From JBMDXB01 sp048594975 (lineage in GTDB: Bacteria; Acidobacteriota; Vicinamibacteria; Vicinamibacterales; 2-12-FULL-66-21): 64,000 bases of DNA. Positions 49,599 to 57,758 of this stretch are shown here, in pieces. Every line of letters begins with the position of its first letter. Positions within the stretch are counted from its first letter, which is position 1. The DNA is taken from the NCBI GenBank assembly GCA_048594975.1, contig JBMDXQ010000095.1, forward strand, positions 1-64,000, in the 5' to 3' direction. Position numbers and translations under genes: made by a program. The notes under the pieces were generated by a model. It searched no databases and was not told the DNA's origin. It worked only from the letters and a program-made list of their open reading frames with translations.

Positions 49599-49811
49599 AT
49601 GAACGGCCCCCGGCTGAGCCTGAGCCTTGTCGGGATCGTGGGTGGCCTGGCGGCGGCGGTCGCGGCCGCCACCATCTGGTTGATCATCACGCAGCCGGTC
49701 ACGACCGCGGAAAACGTCGGCCGTCTGACCGAGGGGGACGTCTCTCCCTTCATGCGCGCGATCGGGTCGGTCCTCTACGACGCCTTGCGCGGCATCCTCA
49801 ACTACCTCTGA
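49599..49811 (+). CDS. Small single-span membrane protein
   Basis: The 70-residue protein starts with NGPRLSLSLVGIVGGLAAAV and a transmembrane segment to about residue 31 (ATIWLIITQPV). A soluble part, TAENVGRLTEGDVSPFMRAI and LYDALRGILNYL, follows. There is no metal or enzyme motif. It has its own promoter-like sequence and ends immediately before the convergent hydrolase gene. The function is unknown; it could be a small envelope regulator. Confidence 0.6.
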   Translation: MNGPRLSLSLVGIVGGLAAAVAAATIWLIITQPVTTAENVGRLTEGDVSPFMRAIGSVLYDALRGILNYL

Positions 49812-50825
49812 TCACAAGCTCTTCGCGAGAAACCGGCACAACGCAAAGCCGTCCACCCATTTGAACGGCGTGATCCCCGAGCTGTAGTGACCGCAGGGCA
49901 GGACGGTCAGCTCGTACGGGATGCCGTGGCGACCGAACTCCGCGATCAGCTTGCGCGAGTGCGCCACCGGGAACGTGAGGTCGTAACGCGCGTAGACCAG
50001 CAGGATCTGTCTGCCGCGCACCTTCGGAACGTAGGGGCACGGCGAGATCGGCATCCACACGCGTCGCAGCCGCTCCAGGTCGATGTGCCCGTCGAGGCTC
50101 CTGCGGACGTGGGCGGTCGAGAGTCCCTCCCAGACGACGTCGGCGAAGTACAGGGACACGTGGTTCAGCGCCGCCGCACGAATCAACGGCTCGTGCGCGG
50201 TCGTCAGCATCGAGAGGCAGGAGCCGAGGCTCGTGCCGAGGATGCCGATCGACTCGTACCCCTCTTGCGCGAGCCAGGCGATGGCGCGGCGCGCGTCGAG
50301 CACCGCCTGCCGGCACACCTGCGCTGTACGCCCGACGTTGGCGCTGACGATGTAGTCGGCGCGCTGCAGTTCGGGGGGCATGCGGGCATCGTGGTAGGGG
50401 AGGCTCAGCCGCAGGGCCGCGATGCCGAAGCGGTTGAGCAGGCGGCAGAGTCCCACGTGCCCCCCGGCGTCCGCGTTCCACTGCGGCAGGACAAGCACCG
50501 CGCGCCGGCGGCCGCGCCCCGTACGATCCGGGAAGTAGTGCGCGCGGACCGTGTTGTTCGCCGGATGCGGCGTGACGATCGCGCTCGGAAACGACAACGT
50601 GTCGCCGTCGAGCGAGTACTGGCGGCACGGTTCGACCGCAAAGAACCGCTCGCTGTCGGCCAGGGCGCTCGCCGCCCAGTGGTCGAGCGCCTCGAGCGGC
50701 CGCTCCGGGGCGGCGCCGTTGCCGGAGCCGATCCACTCGAGCCCCCACTCGAACGGCCGCACGACCCGGTTGTTTGCCGCGGCCGCGAGCCGGCGTTCCC
50801 ACCCGTGAAAGACGCGCGCCAGCAC
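49812..50825 (-). CDS. Alpha/beta hydrolase
   Basis: The 337-residue protein carries the nucleophile elbow GTSLGS (S199), an acid D282 in YARYDLTFP and a His H313 in LPCGHYSSG, the expected catalytic triad. An oxyanion-type loop LVLPQWNADAGGH lies at about 111-123. The opening NNRVVRPFEWGLEWIG is typical of the AB_hydrolase_18-like group. It is probably a cytoplasmic esterase or related enzyme; the substrate is unknown. It starts at GTG 50825, one base after the rhodanese stop, so the two genes form an operon. Confidence 0.87.
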   Translation of the reverse strand: MLARVFHGWERRLAAAANNRVVRPFEWGLEWIGSGNGAAPERPLEALDHWAASALADSERFFAVEPCRQYSLDGDTLSFPSAIVTPHPANNTVRAHYFPDRTGRGRRRAVLVLPQWNADAGGHVGLCRLLNRFGIAALRLSLPYHDARMPPELQRADYIVSANVGRTAQVCRQAVLDARRAIAWLAQEGYESIGILGTSLGSCLSMLTTAHEPLIRAAALNHVSLYFADVVWEGLSTAHVRRSLDGHIDLERLRRVWMPISPCPYVPKVRGRQILLVYARYDLTFPVAHSRKLIAEFGRHGIPYELTVLPCGHYSSGITPFKWVDGFALCRFLAKSL

Positions 50826-50826
50826 G

Positions 50827-51273
50827 TTACCGCTCCGTCCCGTGCACGCCGCGGCGCAGCGCGTCGTAGGAGCGTCCCCGTTCGTCCTCGACCTCTACCG
50901 GCAGTCCCCACTGCGTCCACCCCGGTTCGCGCACCGCACCGGTTAGCGGATCGCGCGCTCCGCCGTAGCCGCCGAGCACGTTTGCCACAATGCGGTAGCC
51001 CGCGGAGAGGAGGATCTGTGCCGCCTGCACGGAGCGTCCGCCGACCTGGCACCCGATCAGCAGCGGCGTCTCGGGCGGGAAGTTGGCCTGCATGACGAGC
51101 ACGAAGTCGCGGTTCGGTGTCATCTGCTCCGTCCGCTCGTCGAGATGCAGGAGCGGAACGTTCACCGCCCCGGCCGGGTGTCCCTGCGCGAACTCCGGCA
51201 CCGAGCGGACGTCCACATAGATGGCGCCCCGCGCCTGGCTCTCGTGCGCCTGCTGAACGGTGACGTGACGCAA
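50827..51273 (-). CDS. Rhodanese-like sulfurtransferase
   Basis: The 148-residue protein is a single rhodanese domain: YVDVRSVPEFAQGHPAGAVN, then LIGCQVGGRSVQAAQIL with the active-site C75, and NVLGGYGG near the end. The CQVGGRS loop is a six-residue active loop as in thiosulfate sulfurtransferases. It has a C-terminal extension (EPGWTQWGLPVEVEDERG). The start is TTG 51273. It precedes the alpha/beta hydrolase gene with a one-base gap. There is no signal peptide, so it acts in the cytoplasm. Confidence 0.9.
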   Translation of the reverse strand: MRHVTVQQAHESQARGAIYVDVRSVPEFAQGHPAGAVNVPLLHLDERTEQMTPNRDFVLVMQANFPPETPLLIGCQVGGRSVQAAQILLSAGYRIVANVLGGYGGARDPLTGAVREPGWTQWGLPVEVEDERGRSYDALRRGVHGTER

Positions 51274-51285
51274 TGCGTGATTCCT

Positions 51286-51408
51286 CGAAACTCAGAACTC
51301 AGAACCAGGAACCAGGAACCAAAGGACCCGGCGTTCTCGGCTGAGCGTGATCTCAACCACAGCCTTCAGCATTCTGTCTTGGTTCTGCGTTGCTTTCTGG
51401 TCCTCTTG
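51286..51408. repeat. Partial word-repeat element (AGAACC/GGTTCT)
   Basis: Upstream of the rhodanese start the plus strand has tandem words (AACTCAG twice, then AACCAGG twice and AACCA) at 51289-51321. Near 51379-51403 partial inverse words GGTTCT and GGTCC occur. It resembles the palindromes at 25526-25631 and 54957-55144 but is shorter and less regular. Confidence 0.45.
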
Positions 51409-51425
51409 TTGCACCGGCTCCGCCC

Positions 51426-51590
51426 ATGATCGAACATCCGCCCAAACCCGACGTACCGCACGCGCCGGAGGCGGTCCACCAGCCGCCGCCGGTGAACACC
51501 CCGATTCCGCCGGGGGATCCGGAGGCGGAACCCGGTCCCGACGTTCACCCCGTGCCGCCGCCAACGGATCCGGGGCCGCCCGAGATCTGA
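51426..51590 (+). CDS. Proline-rich short protein
   Basis: A 54-residue frame starts at ATG 51426 and is dominated by Pro, Glu, Asp and His: HPPKPDVPHAPEAVHQPPP, then IPPGDPEAEPGPDVHPVPP. Its end overlaps the end of the convergent amidase gene by 46 bases. Low-complexity Pro/acid sequences could be a real disordered peptide or a chance frame in GC-rich DNA. There is no signal peptide. I give it moderate-to-low confidence. Confidence 0.4.
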   Translation: MIEHPPKPDVPHAPEAVHQPPPVNTPIPPGDPEAEPGPDVHPVPPPTDPGPPEI

Positions 51591-52912
51591 GGCTCGACGG
51601 CGGCGGCGAGCGCCAGGAGGTCGGCCGTCCGGTGCCGTCGCCCGACGAGCTGCATGCCAACCGGCCAGCCGTCCGCCGCACCCGCGGGCACCGCGATCGA
51701 CGGATGGCCGGTGATGTCGAACAGCTGGGTGAGGCGCAGCATGATCGCGCGCACCGGTTCCCGGCTGCCGTCCACCTCGACGCTCGCGGCGCCGAGCAGC
51801 GGCGGCGCGATCGCCAGCGCCGGCAGGAGCAGCGCGTCGACGCCGTCGAGCGCCCGATCGACCAGGCTCGTGAGCCGCGGGCGCAGCCGCAGCGCGCGCA
51901 GGTAGTCCTCCGCGAGCACGTACCGGCCCATCTCCAGCCGAAGCCGCACGGCGGGCGAGTACCCCTCCGGGTGCGATTCCAGCCGCGCCGCATGGTACTC
52001 CGCCGCTTCCGGGAGCACGATGTGCAGGTACACGTCAGGGGTCCACTCGGCGTTGGCGATGGCGACGTCGAGCACCCGGTGGCCCGCCGCCTCGAGCGCC
52101 GCGCACGTCCGTTCGAGTGCCGCCCGGACACTCATCTCCAGGCGATCGCAGAAGTAGCGGCGGGGCACGCCGAAGGTGCGCGGGCCGTCGGACGGGCGCA
52201 GCGGTTGCGGCGGCCGCCCTGCCATCGCGTCGAACATCAACGCCGTGTCCTCGACGCTGCGTGCCATCGGGCCGACGTGGTCGAGCGTGGTGCTGAGCGG
52301 CACGATGCCGTCGCACGGCAGCTCTCCCGCGGTCGGCTTCAACCCTACTATCCCGCACGCCGCGGCGGGTATCCGGATCGAGCCGCCGGTGTCAGTACCG
52401 ACGGAACCGAGGCACATGCCTTCGACGATCGCCACCGCGGCGCCGCTGCTCGATCCACCTGCCGAGCGAGCCGGATCACGCGGATGCCGCACCGGTCCGA
52501 ACGCGCTGTCCTCGCCTGTGGTCCCGAACGCGAACTCGTGCAGGTTGGTCTTGCCGATGATGATCGCGCCCGCCTGGCGCAGGCGGGCGACGACCGGCGC
52601 GTCCGACCGTGCTCTCCGCGCCGGCACGGCCGACCCGGACGTCGTCTCGGTGCCGGCCACGTCGACGAGGTCCTTCACCGAGATCGGAACGCCGTGGAGC
52701 GGACCGCGCCAGCCGCCGGCCGCGATCTCCGCTTCGGCGTGGCGGGCGTCGGCGAGCGCGGAGTCGGCCAGGATGGTGATGAACGCGTTCAGCTCGCGGC
52801 GCGCCTCGATCCGCGCCAGGCACCCGGTCACCAGGTCGACGGGCGAGATCCTCCGCGCGCGGAGCAGCGGCGCGACCGCAGCGATGCCGCGCGATTCGAG
52901 GCCGAACGTCAT
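51545..52912 (-). CDS. Amidase signature family protein
   Basis: The 455-residue enzyme has the Ser-cisSer-Lys triad of the amidase signature family: K80 in VPISVKDLVDV, cis-Ser S155 in AGGSSSGAAVA and nucleophile S178 in GTDTGGSIRIPAA. Further family parts are SPVDLVTGCLARIEA at the N-terminus and AVPAGAADGWPVGMQLVG near the C-terminus. It hydrolyses amide bonds, possibly a carbon-nitrogen amide other than tRNA-Gln, as no GatB or standard GatC is nearby. ATG 52912 overlaps the stop of a 56-residue gene (ATGA). Confidence 0.92.
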   Translation of the reverse strand: MTFGLESRGIAAVAPLLRARRISPVDLVTGCLARIEARRELNAFITILADSALADARHAEAEIAAGGWRGPLHGVPISVKDLVDVAGTETTSGSAVPARRARSDAPVVARLRQAGAIIIGKTNLHEFAFGTTGEDSAFGPVRHPRDPARSAGGSSSGAAVAIVEGMCLGSVGTDTGGSIRIPAAACGIVGLKPTAGELPCDGIVPLSTTLDHVGPMARSVEDTALMFDAMAGRPPQPLRPSDGPRTFGVPRRYFCDRLEMSVRAALERTCAALEAAGHRVLDVAIANAEWTPDVYLHIVLPEAAEYHAARLESHPEGYSPAVRLRLEMGRYVLAEDYLRALRLRPRLTSLVDRALDGVDALLLPALAIAPPLLGAASVEVDGSREPVRAIMLRLTQLFDITGHPSIAVPAGAADGWPVGMQLVGRRHRTADLLALAAAVEPQISGGPGSVGGGTG

Positions 52913-53079
52913 GGGGCGGGGGCGTCTCCGGGTGGCTCCGGCTCGGCGCGCGCCGCCCGATCGTGCTCGCGCAGCGCGTCGGTCGCGCGTGCGAGCGTCT
53001 CGAGCAGCGGCGCGAGCTCGGGCAGGCCGCGCGCTCGAGCGTCTGCACAGGCGGCTCGAAGCCACGTTTCTGGGTTCAT
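52909..53079 (-). CDS. 56-residue protein translationally coupled to the amidase
   Basis: A tiny gene starts at ATG 53079 and ends with TGA at 52911-52909, overlapping the amidase ATG by four bases. It reads NPETWLRAACADARARGLPE, then LAPLLETLARATDALREHD and a Pro/Ala-rich end. The first 40 residues form a likely amphipathic helix pair, the rest is flexible. It is not recognisably GatC, but the position (directly before an amidase) is like that of gatC before gatA. It could be a stability partner or a translational leader. No signal peptide is seen. Confidence 0.6.
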   Translation of the reverse strand: MNPETWLRAACADARARGLPELAPLLETLARATDALREHDRAARAEPEPPGDAPAP

Positions 53080-53130
53080 GTCAGTGCCAGCCTGGGAGTT
53101 GGCCGTTGGCGGTCGGGACTTGACACGCGT

Positions 53131-53829
53131 TCAGAACGTCAGAGTGCCCCTGACCGTGATCGGCACGGTCATGAACTGGTGCTCTACCGGTTCGGTAAAG
53201 CGGTTCCAGGCGAACTTGATCGACAGCTCTACGCCGAACGGGCCGGTGCTCAGGCCGCCGCCCCCCTCGGCGAAGTAACGATTGCCGTCGCGCTCGTCGC
53301 CGCGTATCCGGCCGAAGCCGCCGAGCACGAACGCATGGCTGCCCAGGCCCCAGCCCGGCGACCGATCGGCGAGATAGACGCCGATGCCGAGGTCGTAGGC
53401 GCGGCCGCCGTTGAACGCGTAGGCCGGCGGCGCGCCGTCGCCGTCGAAGGCCACGCGCACGATCGGCAGTTCCTCGTAACTGGCGCGGAGGGCCAGCGCG
53501 GGCCCCTCGCTCATGCCGATCGGGTACACCGTCAGGCCGGCTCCGCGCGTCCGCCGCTCGAACTCGAGGACGTCGATCAGGATCTCACCGTCGCGTGTCC
53601 GGTAGTCGTACGTCTGGAACTCCGCCGACGCCACCTCGCGGCCGACGAGATCCTCGAGCGGATGCTCGGCGAAGTGGAGCGGCTGGTTGTACATGAAGTC
53701 GTAGCTGACGGTCACGAAATGCCTGCGCGCCCGCGGCGGCGAGTAGTCCTGGGCGGCGGCAGCGCTCGTCAGCGCGAGGCTGGCGGCGAGCGCGGCGGCA
53801 GCCGCGATGGTAAGCTTCTGCGCTTGCAC
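53131..53829 (-). CDS. Putative outer-membrane beta-barrel protein
   Basis: The 232-residue protein has a signal peptide (QKLTIAAAAALAASLALTS) starting at GTG 53829. The mature part alternates strands and ends ITVRGTLTF with a C-terminal Phe, typical of outer-membrane barrels. Segments include HFVTVSYDFMYNQPLHF, IGVYLADRSPGWGLG and FAEGGGGLSTGPFGVELS. I do not recognise a named family. It is divergent from the dehydrogenase gene, with 23 bases between the starts. Confidence 0.65.
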   Translation of the reverse strand: MQAQKLTIAAAAALAASLALTSAAAAQDYSPPRARRHFVTVSYDFMYNQPLHFAEHPLEDLVGREVASAEFQTYDYRTRDGEILIDVLEFERRTRGAGLTVYPIGMSEGPALALRASYEELPIVRVAFDGDGAPPAYAFNGGRAYDLGIGVYLADRSPGWGLGSHAFVLGGFGRIRGDERDGNRYFAEGGGGLSTGPFGVELSIKFAWNRFTEPVEHQFMTVPITVRGTLTF

Positions 53830-53852
53830 GTCCCCAAGGGTAACGTACAGCC

Positions 53853-54965
53853 GTGAGCGATCGCATCCTCGCCGCGGTCATGCCCGCGCCGCACCGGCCG
53901 ATCGAGATCCGCGAGTTCGCGCGCCCGGACCTCCCCGCCGGCGCCGCGCTGCTGCGGACCGCGCGGTCGGAGGTCTGCGGCACCGACGTTCACTTGTGGC
54001 ACGGGCGGCTCGCCGGCGTACCCTACCCGATCATCCCGGGACACGTGTCGGCCGGCACCCTCGAGGCGATCCGCGGTGAGCTTCGCGGCATCGACGGCAC
54101 CCGGCTGCGTGAAGGCGACCGTGTCGTGTTCTTCGACGTGCACCGCACGTGCGGACGCTGCCGGGCATGCACCGTGCATCGCACACCGACGCGCTGCACG
54201 GCGCGGCGAGTGTATGGGATTACCGACCCGGCGGCGGAGGGGTTGTTCGGCGGCTGGGCAGAGGCGATCTACCTGGAGCCGGGCGTGGGCATCGCCCGCC
54301 TCCCCGACAGCCTCACGTTCGACGACTACATCGGCGGCGGGTGCGGCCTGATCACCGCCGTGCACGCCCTCGAGCGCGCGGCGCTCCGGCCCGGCGATCG
54401 CGTCATCGTCCAGGGTACCGGCGCCGTCGGCCTCAGCGTGATCGCGCTGGCGCGGCTGGGAGGCGCGTCCCGGGTGCTGGCCATCGGTGCTCCGGCGCAA
54501 CGCCTCGCCCTGGCGCGCGCGATGGGCGCCGACGAGGCTTTCGATCTCGCCTCGACGTCGCTCGAGCAGCGGCGCGAGGCCGTCCTGGCGCAGACCCATG
54601 ACGAGGGCGCCGACGTCGTGATCGAGGCGGCCGGCTCCGCGCGCGCGTTCGAAGAGGGACTGGCCCTCGTCCGCGACGGCGGACGCTACGTCGTCGCCGG
54701 CCACTACACCGATGCCGGGCCGAGCACGGTAAACGTTCACCAGCACATCAACCGCAAGCACCTGGAGATCCGCGGGTGCTGGGGAAGCGAGCCCGGGCAC
54801 TTCCTTCGCGCGCTCGATCTCCTGGAACGCTACGCGGCAACCGTGCCGTGGCGCCGCATCGGCGAGCGCACGTATCGGCTGACCGATCTGAACGAGGCGC
54901 TCGCGGACGCCGAGTCGCTGCGGATCGCGAAGGCGCTGGTGGATCCCGCTGCGAGGGAGTGCTGA
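53853..54965 (+). CDS. Zinc-dependent alcohol dehydrogenase (MDR family)
   Basis: The 370-residue enzyme has the catalytic-zinc region SEVCGTDVHLWHG and PIIPGHVSAGTL, a structural zinc lobe CGRCRACTVHRTPTRC and an NAD-binding site VQGTGAVGLSVIALAR. It is a threonine-dehydrogenase/sorbitol-dehydrogenase-like member with an unusual VYGITDP insertion. The substrate is unknown. The start is GTG 53853. The last codons (GAGTGCTGA) are part of the left arm of the GTGCT palindrome that fills the gap to pyruvate kinase, so the protein ends in REC because of the repeat. Confidence 0.9.
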   Translation: MSDRILAAVMPAPHRPIEIREFARPDLPAGAALLRTARSEVCGTDVHLWHGRLAGVPYPIIPGHVSAGTLEAIRGELRGIDGTRLREGDRVVFFDVHRTCGRCRACTVHRTPTRCTARRVYGITDPAAEGLFGGWAEAIYLEPGVGIARLPDSLTFDDYIGGGCGLITAVHALERAALRPGDRVIVQGTGAVGLSVIALARLGGASRVLAIGAPAQRLALARAMGADEAFDLASTSLEQRREAVLAQTHDEGADVVIEAAGSARAFEEGLALVRDGGRYVVAGHYTDAGPSTVNVHQHINRKHLEIRGCWGSEPGHFLRALDLLERYAATVPWRRIGERTYRLTDLNEALADAESLRIAKALVDPAAREC

Positions 54966-55144
54966 GGGGGTGCTAAGGGGTGCTAAAGAGTGCTGAAGGT
55001 GCTGAGATTTGCGAAGTGCTGGCGCGCGGGACCATGACCCAGCCGTCCGATGCGAACCCGCACCCGTGAGCACGCCGCACCCATGCACCGCCCTGCACCC
55101 CCTGAGCACTCAGCACCCCATGAGCACTCAGCACCATGAGCACC
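54957..55144. repeat. Intergenic palindrome of GTGCT words
   Basis: The gap between two genes is an imperfect inverted repeat of about 190 bases. The left arm (54957-55021) has GTGCT six times; the right arm (55068-55144) has AGCAC six times. The left arm includes the stop codon of the dehydrogenase gene, and the right arm includes the first ATG of the pyruvate kinase gene (55136). The centre, about 45 bases, is unrelated. Confidence 0.82.
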
Positions 55145-56557
55145 CCGATGAGGAAGATGCGTCAGACGAAAATCATCGCCACGGTGGGCCCGGCCAGCTC
55201 GGCGCCCGAGGTTCTCGAGGCGCTGATCTCCGCCGGCGTGGACCTCTTCCGCCTGAACTTCTCGCACGGCACGCGGGAGAGCCACCGCGAGGCCTGCGCG
55301 CGAATTCGCGAGGCGGCGCGGCGCCAGGCCAGCCACGTCGCGATCCTGCAGGATCTGAGCGGGCCGAAGATCCGGATTGGCTCCCTTGCCGGCGGGGCAT
55401 CGCTGGCGCTGGCGGCGGGTGACGAGCTGCGGATCGCCGCGGGTGACGGCGAGGGCAGCCGCGGCCGCGTGTTCACGACTTACGCGCCGCTCATTTCGTC
55501 GGCGCGGCCCGGCGACCGCCTCCTCCTCGACGACGGCCGGATCGAACTCCGGGTCGTCGAGGCGACCCCTGCCGAGCTCGTGACCATCGTCGTCAACGGA
55601 GGAGCGCTCTCGCCGCACAAGGGCATCAACGCCCCCGGTGTTGCGCTCCCCGCCGCGGCGCTGACGGCGAAAGACGAAGCCGACCTCGAGTTCGGCCTGG
55701 CACTCGGCGTCGACCTGGTCGCGCTCAGCTTCGTCCAGACCGCCGACGACGTGAAGCGCGCGCTGGAGATCATGGCGCGAACCGGCCGTCACGTGCCCGT
55801 GATCGCCAAGATCGAGCGGCCCGCCGGCGTCGAGCACCTGCGTTCGATTCTCGAGGTCGCCCACGGCGTGATGGTGGCCCGCGGCGACCTCGGCCTGGAG
55901 ATGCCGCTCGAGCAGGTGCCGCGGATCCAGAAGGAGATCATCCGCAGCGCGCGGACGACGGGGCGGCCGGTGATCGTGGCGACGCAGGTGCTCGAGTCGA
56001 TGCGCGTCGAGCCGCGGCCAACCCGGGCCGAAGTCAGCGACGCGGCACACGCGGTCGATGCGGGGGTGGACGGCATCATGCTGGCCGGCGAGACTGCCGT
56101 CGGGGCTCACCCGGTTCGTGCCGTCGAGACGCTCGCCGCGATCATCGCGGATGCGGAGACGGTTCGGCCCGGCGGCGGCTCGCTGCCGTCGCGGGAGGCC
56201 TCGGAGAGCCTGCACACGCGCGCGCTGTGCGAGGCGGCGGTGACGCTCGCCAGTACCGGCCAGGCGGACGCCATCATCGCCGTCACGCTGCGCGGGACGA
56301 CGGCGCGGATGCTGTCCTCGCTGCGCCCGCCGTGCGCCATCGTCGCGCCGACCCCGGCAGCCGACGTCGCCGGCGCGCTGACGATGTTCTGGGGCGTGCG
56401 GCCGGTCGTCACCGCCGAGCGCGACGTCGAGCGGCTGGAGCCGCTCCTCCTCGCCAGCCGCGTGGTCTCGCCGGGCGACGTCGTCGTGTTCGTCAACGTC
56501 GACCGGGACGTGAGCCGCGCCGATGCGAATTTCGTGAACGTGCAGCGGCTCGACTAG
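55136..56557 (+). CDS. pyk: Pyruvate kinase
   Basis: The 473-residue enzyme catalyses phosphoenolpyruvate plus ADP to pyruvate and ATP, the last step of glycolysis. Motifs are KIIATVGPASSAPEV, LFRLNFSHGTRESH, LQDLSGPKIRIG, VIAKIERPAGVEHL with the catalytic Lys, ARGDLGLEMPLEQVP, and VLESMRVEPRPTRAEVSDAAH leading to AGVDGIMLAGETAVG. The allosteric C-terminal domain is present. ATG 55136 lies inside the right arm of the GTGCT palindrome; ATG 55148 or 55157 are possible alternatives. A ribosome-binding site is not seen, so initiation may depend on the repeat. Confidence 0.95.
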   Translation: MSTPMRKMRQTKIIATVGPASSAPEVLEALISAGVDLFRLNFSHGTRESHREACARIREAARRQASHVAILQDLSGPKIRIGSLAGGASLALAAGDELRIAAGDGEGSRGRVFTTYAPLISSARPGDRLLLDDGRIELRVVEATPAELVTIVVNGGALSPHKGINAPGVALPAAALTAKDEADLEFGLALGVDLVALSFVQTADDVKRALEIMARTGRHVPVIAKIERPAGVEHLRSILEVAHGVMVARGDLGLEMPLEQVPRIQKEIIRSARTTGRPVIVATQVLESMRVEPRPTRAEVSDAAHAVDAGVDGIMLAGETAVGAHPVRAVETLAAIIADAETVRPGGGSLPSREASESLHTRALCEAAVTLASTGQADAIIAVTLRGTTARMLSSLRPPCAIVAPTPAADVAGALTMFWGVRPVVTAERDVERLEPLLLASRVVSPGDVVVFVNVDRDVSRADANFVNVQRLD

Positions 56558-56568
56558 GATCTCCGGCG

Positions 56569-57747
56569 ATGGCTCACACCCGGCGGCCCCGCTTCTGGAC
56601 TTTCATCATCGACAACTCGCTGCTGCTGGTCGCGGGAACGGCGATCGCGCTCGTCTGGGCGAACGTCGCGCACGATTCGTACGAGCGGATCGTGCATGAC
56701 GGTCCAATCCGCTTCATCGTGAACGACATCGGCATGGTCTTCTTCTTCGCCCTGGCGATGAAGGAGATCTCGGAGGCGATGCTGCCGGGCGGGCCGCTCG
56801 CCTCGTCGCGCGAGGCAGCGGTGCCGCTGCTCGCCGCCGCCGGCGGCATGGCCGCTCCCGCGACCATCTACGTGATTCAGGTGACGGTCGAGGGCCGCCA
56901 GGCGCTGATGCCGGGATGGGCGATCCCGTGTGCCACCGACATCGCGTTTTCCTACATGGCGGCGCGCTTGGTCTTCCCGCGCACGCACCCGGCGATTCCG
57001 TTCCTGCTGCTGCTGGCGATCGCCGACGACGCGCTCGGCCTGATCCTGCTGGCAATCTTCTACCCGAGCGGCCCGCTGTCGCTCACCAGCTTCGCGGCGC
57101 TGATGATCCCGGCCATCGGCGTGGCGCTGGCGCTGCGCCGCTACCGTGTCTTGAACTTCTGGCCGTACGCCGCGGGCGCCGGCGGGCTCTCGTGGCTGGC
57201 GATGTACTACGGCGGCGTGCACCCGGCGCTCGCGCTGGTGCCGATCGTCCCGTTCATGCCGCACGCGAAGCGCGACCTCGGCCTGTTCGATCCGCGCGAG
57301 GTACACCTCACCGACACCATGAACCGCTTCGAGCACTGGTGGCGGGTCCCGGTGCACATCATCCTCTTCTTCTTCGGGCTGGTGAACGCGGGCGTGATGT
57401 TCTCGGAGGTGGGGCTGGGCACGCGCGTGGTACTGGTCTCGCTGCTCGCGGGCAAGCCGATCGGCATCCTGCTGTTCACCTACCTCTCGCTGAAGGCCGG
57501 GCTCCGCGCGCCGGGCGGATTGACTTACCTGCACACGGCGGTCGTGGGCATCACCGCGGGAATCGGGTTCACGGTGGCGCTGTTCTTCGCGACGGCGGCG
57601 TTCCCCGGCGGCGGCGCGGTGCTCGACGAAGCCAAGATGGGCGCGCTGATGAGTTTCGTTGCGGCGCCGATTGCGGTGATCTTCGGCCGCGCCGTCGGCC
57701 TTCGCCCAGGGAAGAAGCCGCGGGACGCGAGGTCGCCGCACGGGTGA
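56569..57747 (+). CDS. nhaA: NhaA-type Na+/H+ antiporter
   Basis: The 392-residue inner-membrane protein shows the NhaA landmarks: DNSLLLVAGTAIALVWANVA, PCATDIAFSYMAARLVFPRT with the first transport Asp, FLLLLAIADDALGLI with the paired Asp residues, and SLLAGKPIGILLFTYL with the conserved Lys. It exchanges Na+ for protons for pH and salt tolerance. The start ATG is 12 bases after the pyk stop, so the genes may be cotranscribed. Twelve helices are expected. The C-terminus is short and charged. Confidence 0.94.
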   Translation: MAHTRRPRFWTFIIDNSLLLVAGTAIALVWANVAHDSYERIVHDGPIRFIVNDIGMVFFFALAMKEISEAMLPGGPLASSREAAVPLLAAAGGMAAPATIYVIQVTVEGRQALMPGWAIPCATDIAFSYMAARLVFPRTHPAIPFLLLLAIADDALGLILLAIFYPSGPLSLTSFAALMIPAIGVALALRRYRVLNFWPYAAGAGGLSWLAMYYGGVHPALALVPIVPFMPHAKRDLGLFDPREVHLTDTMNRFEHWWRVPVHIILFFFGLVNAGVMFSEVGLGTRVVLVSLLAGKPIGILLFTYLSLKAGLRAPGGLTYLHTAVVGITAGIGFTVALFFATAAFPGGGAVLDEAKMGALMSFVAAPIAVIFGRAVGLRPGKKPRDARSPHG

Positions 57748-57758
57748 TGCCCGGCTGG

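Noticed and set aside
51545..53079. gatC-gatA of a tRNA amidotransferase
   Set aside because: The small upstream protein does not look like GatC, and no gatB is nearby, so a general amidase is the safer call.
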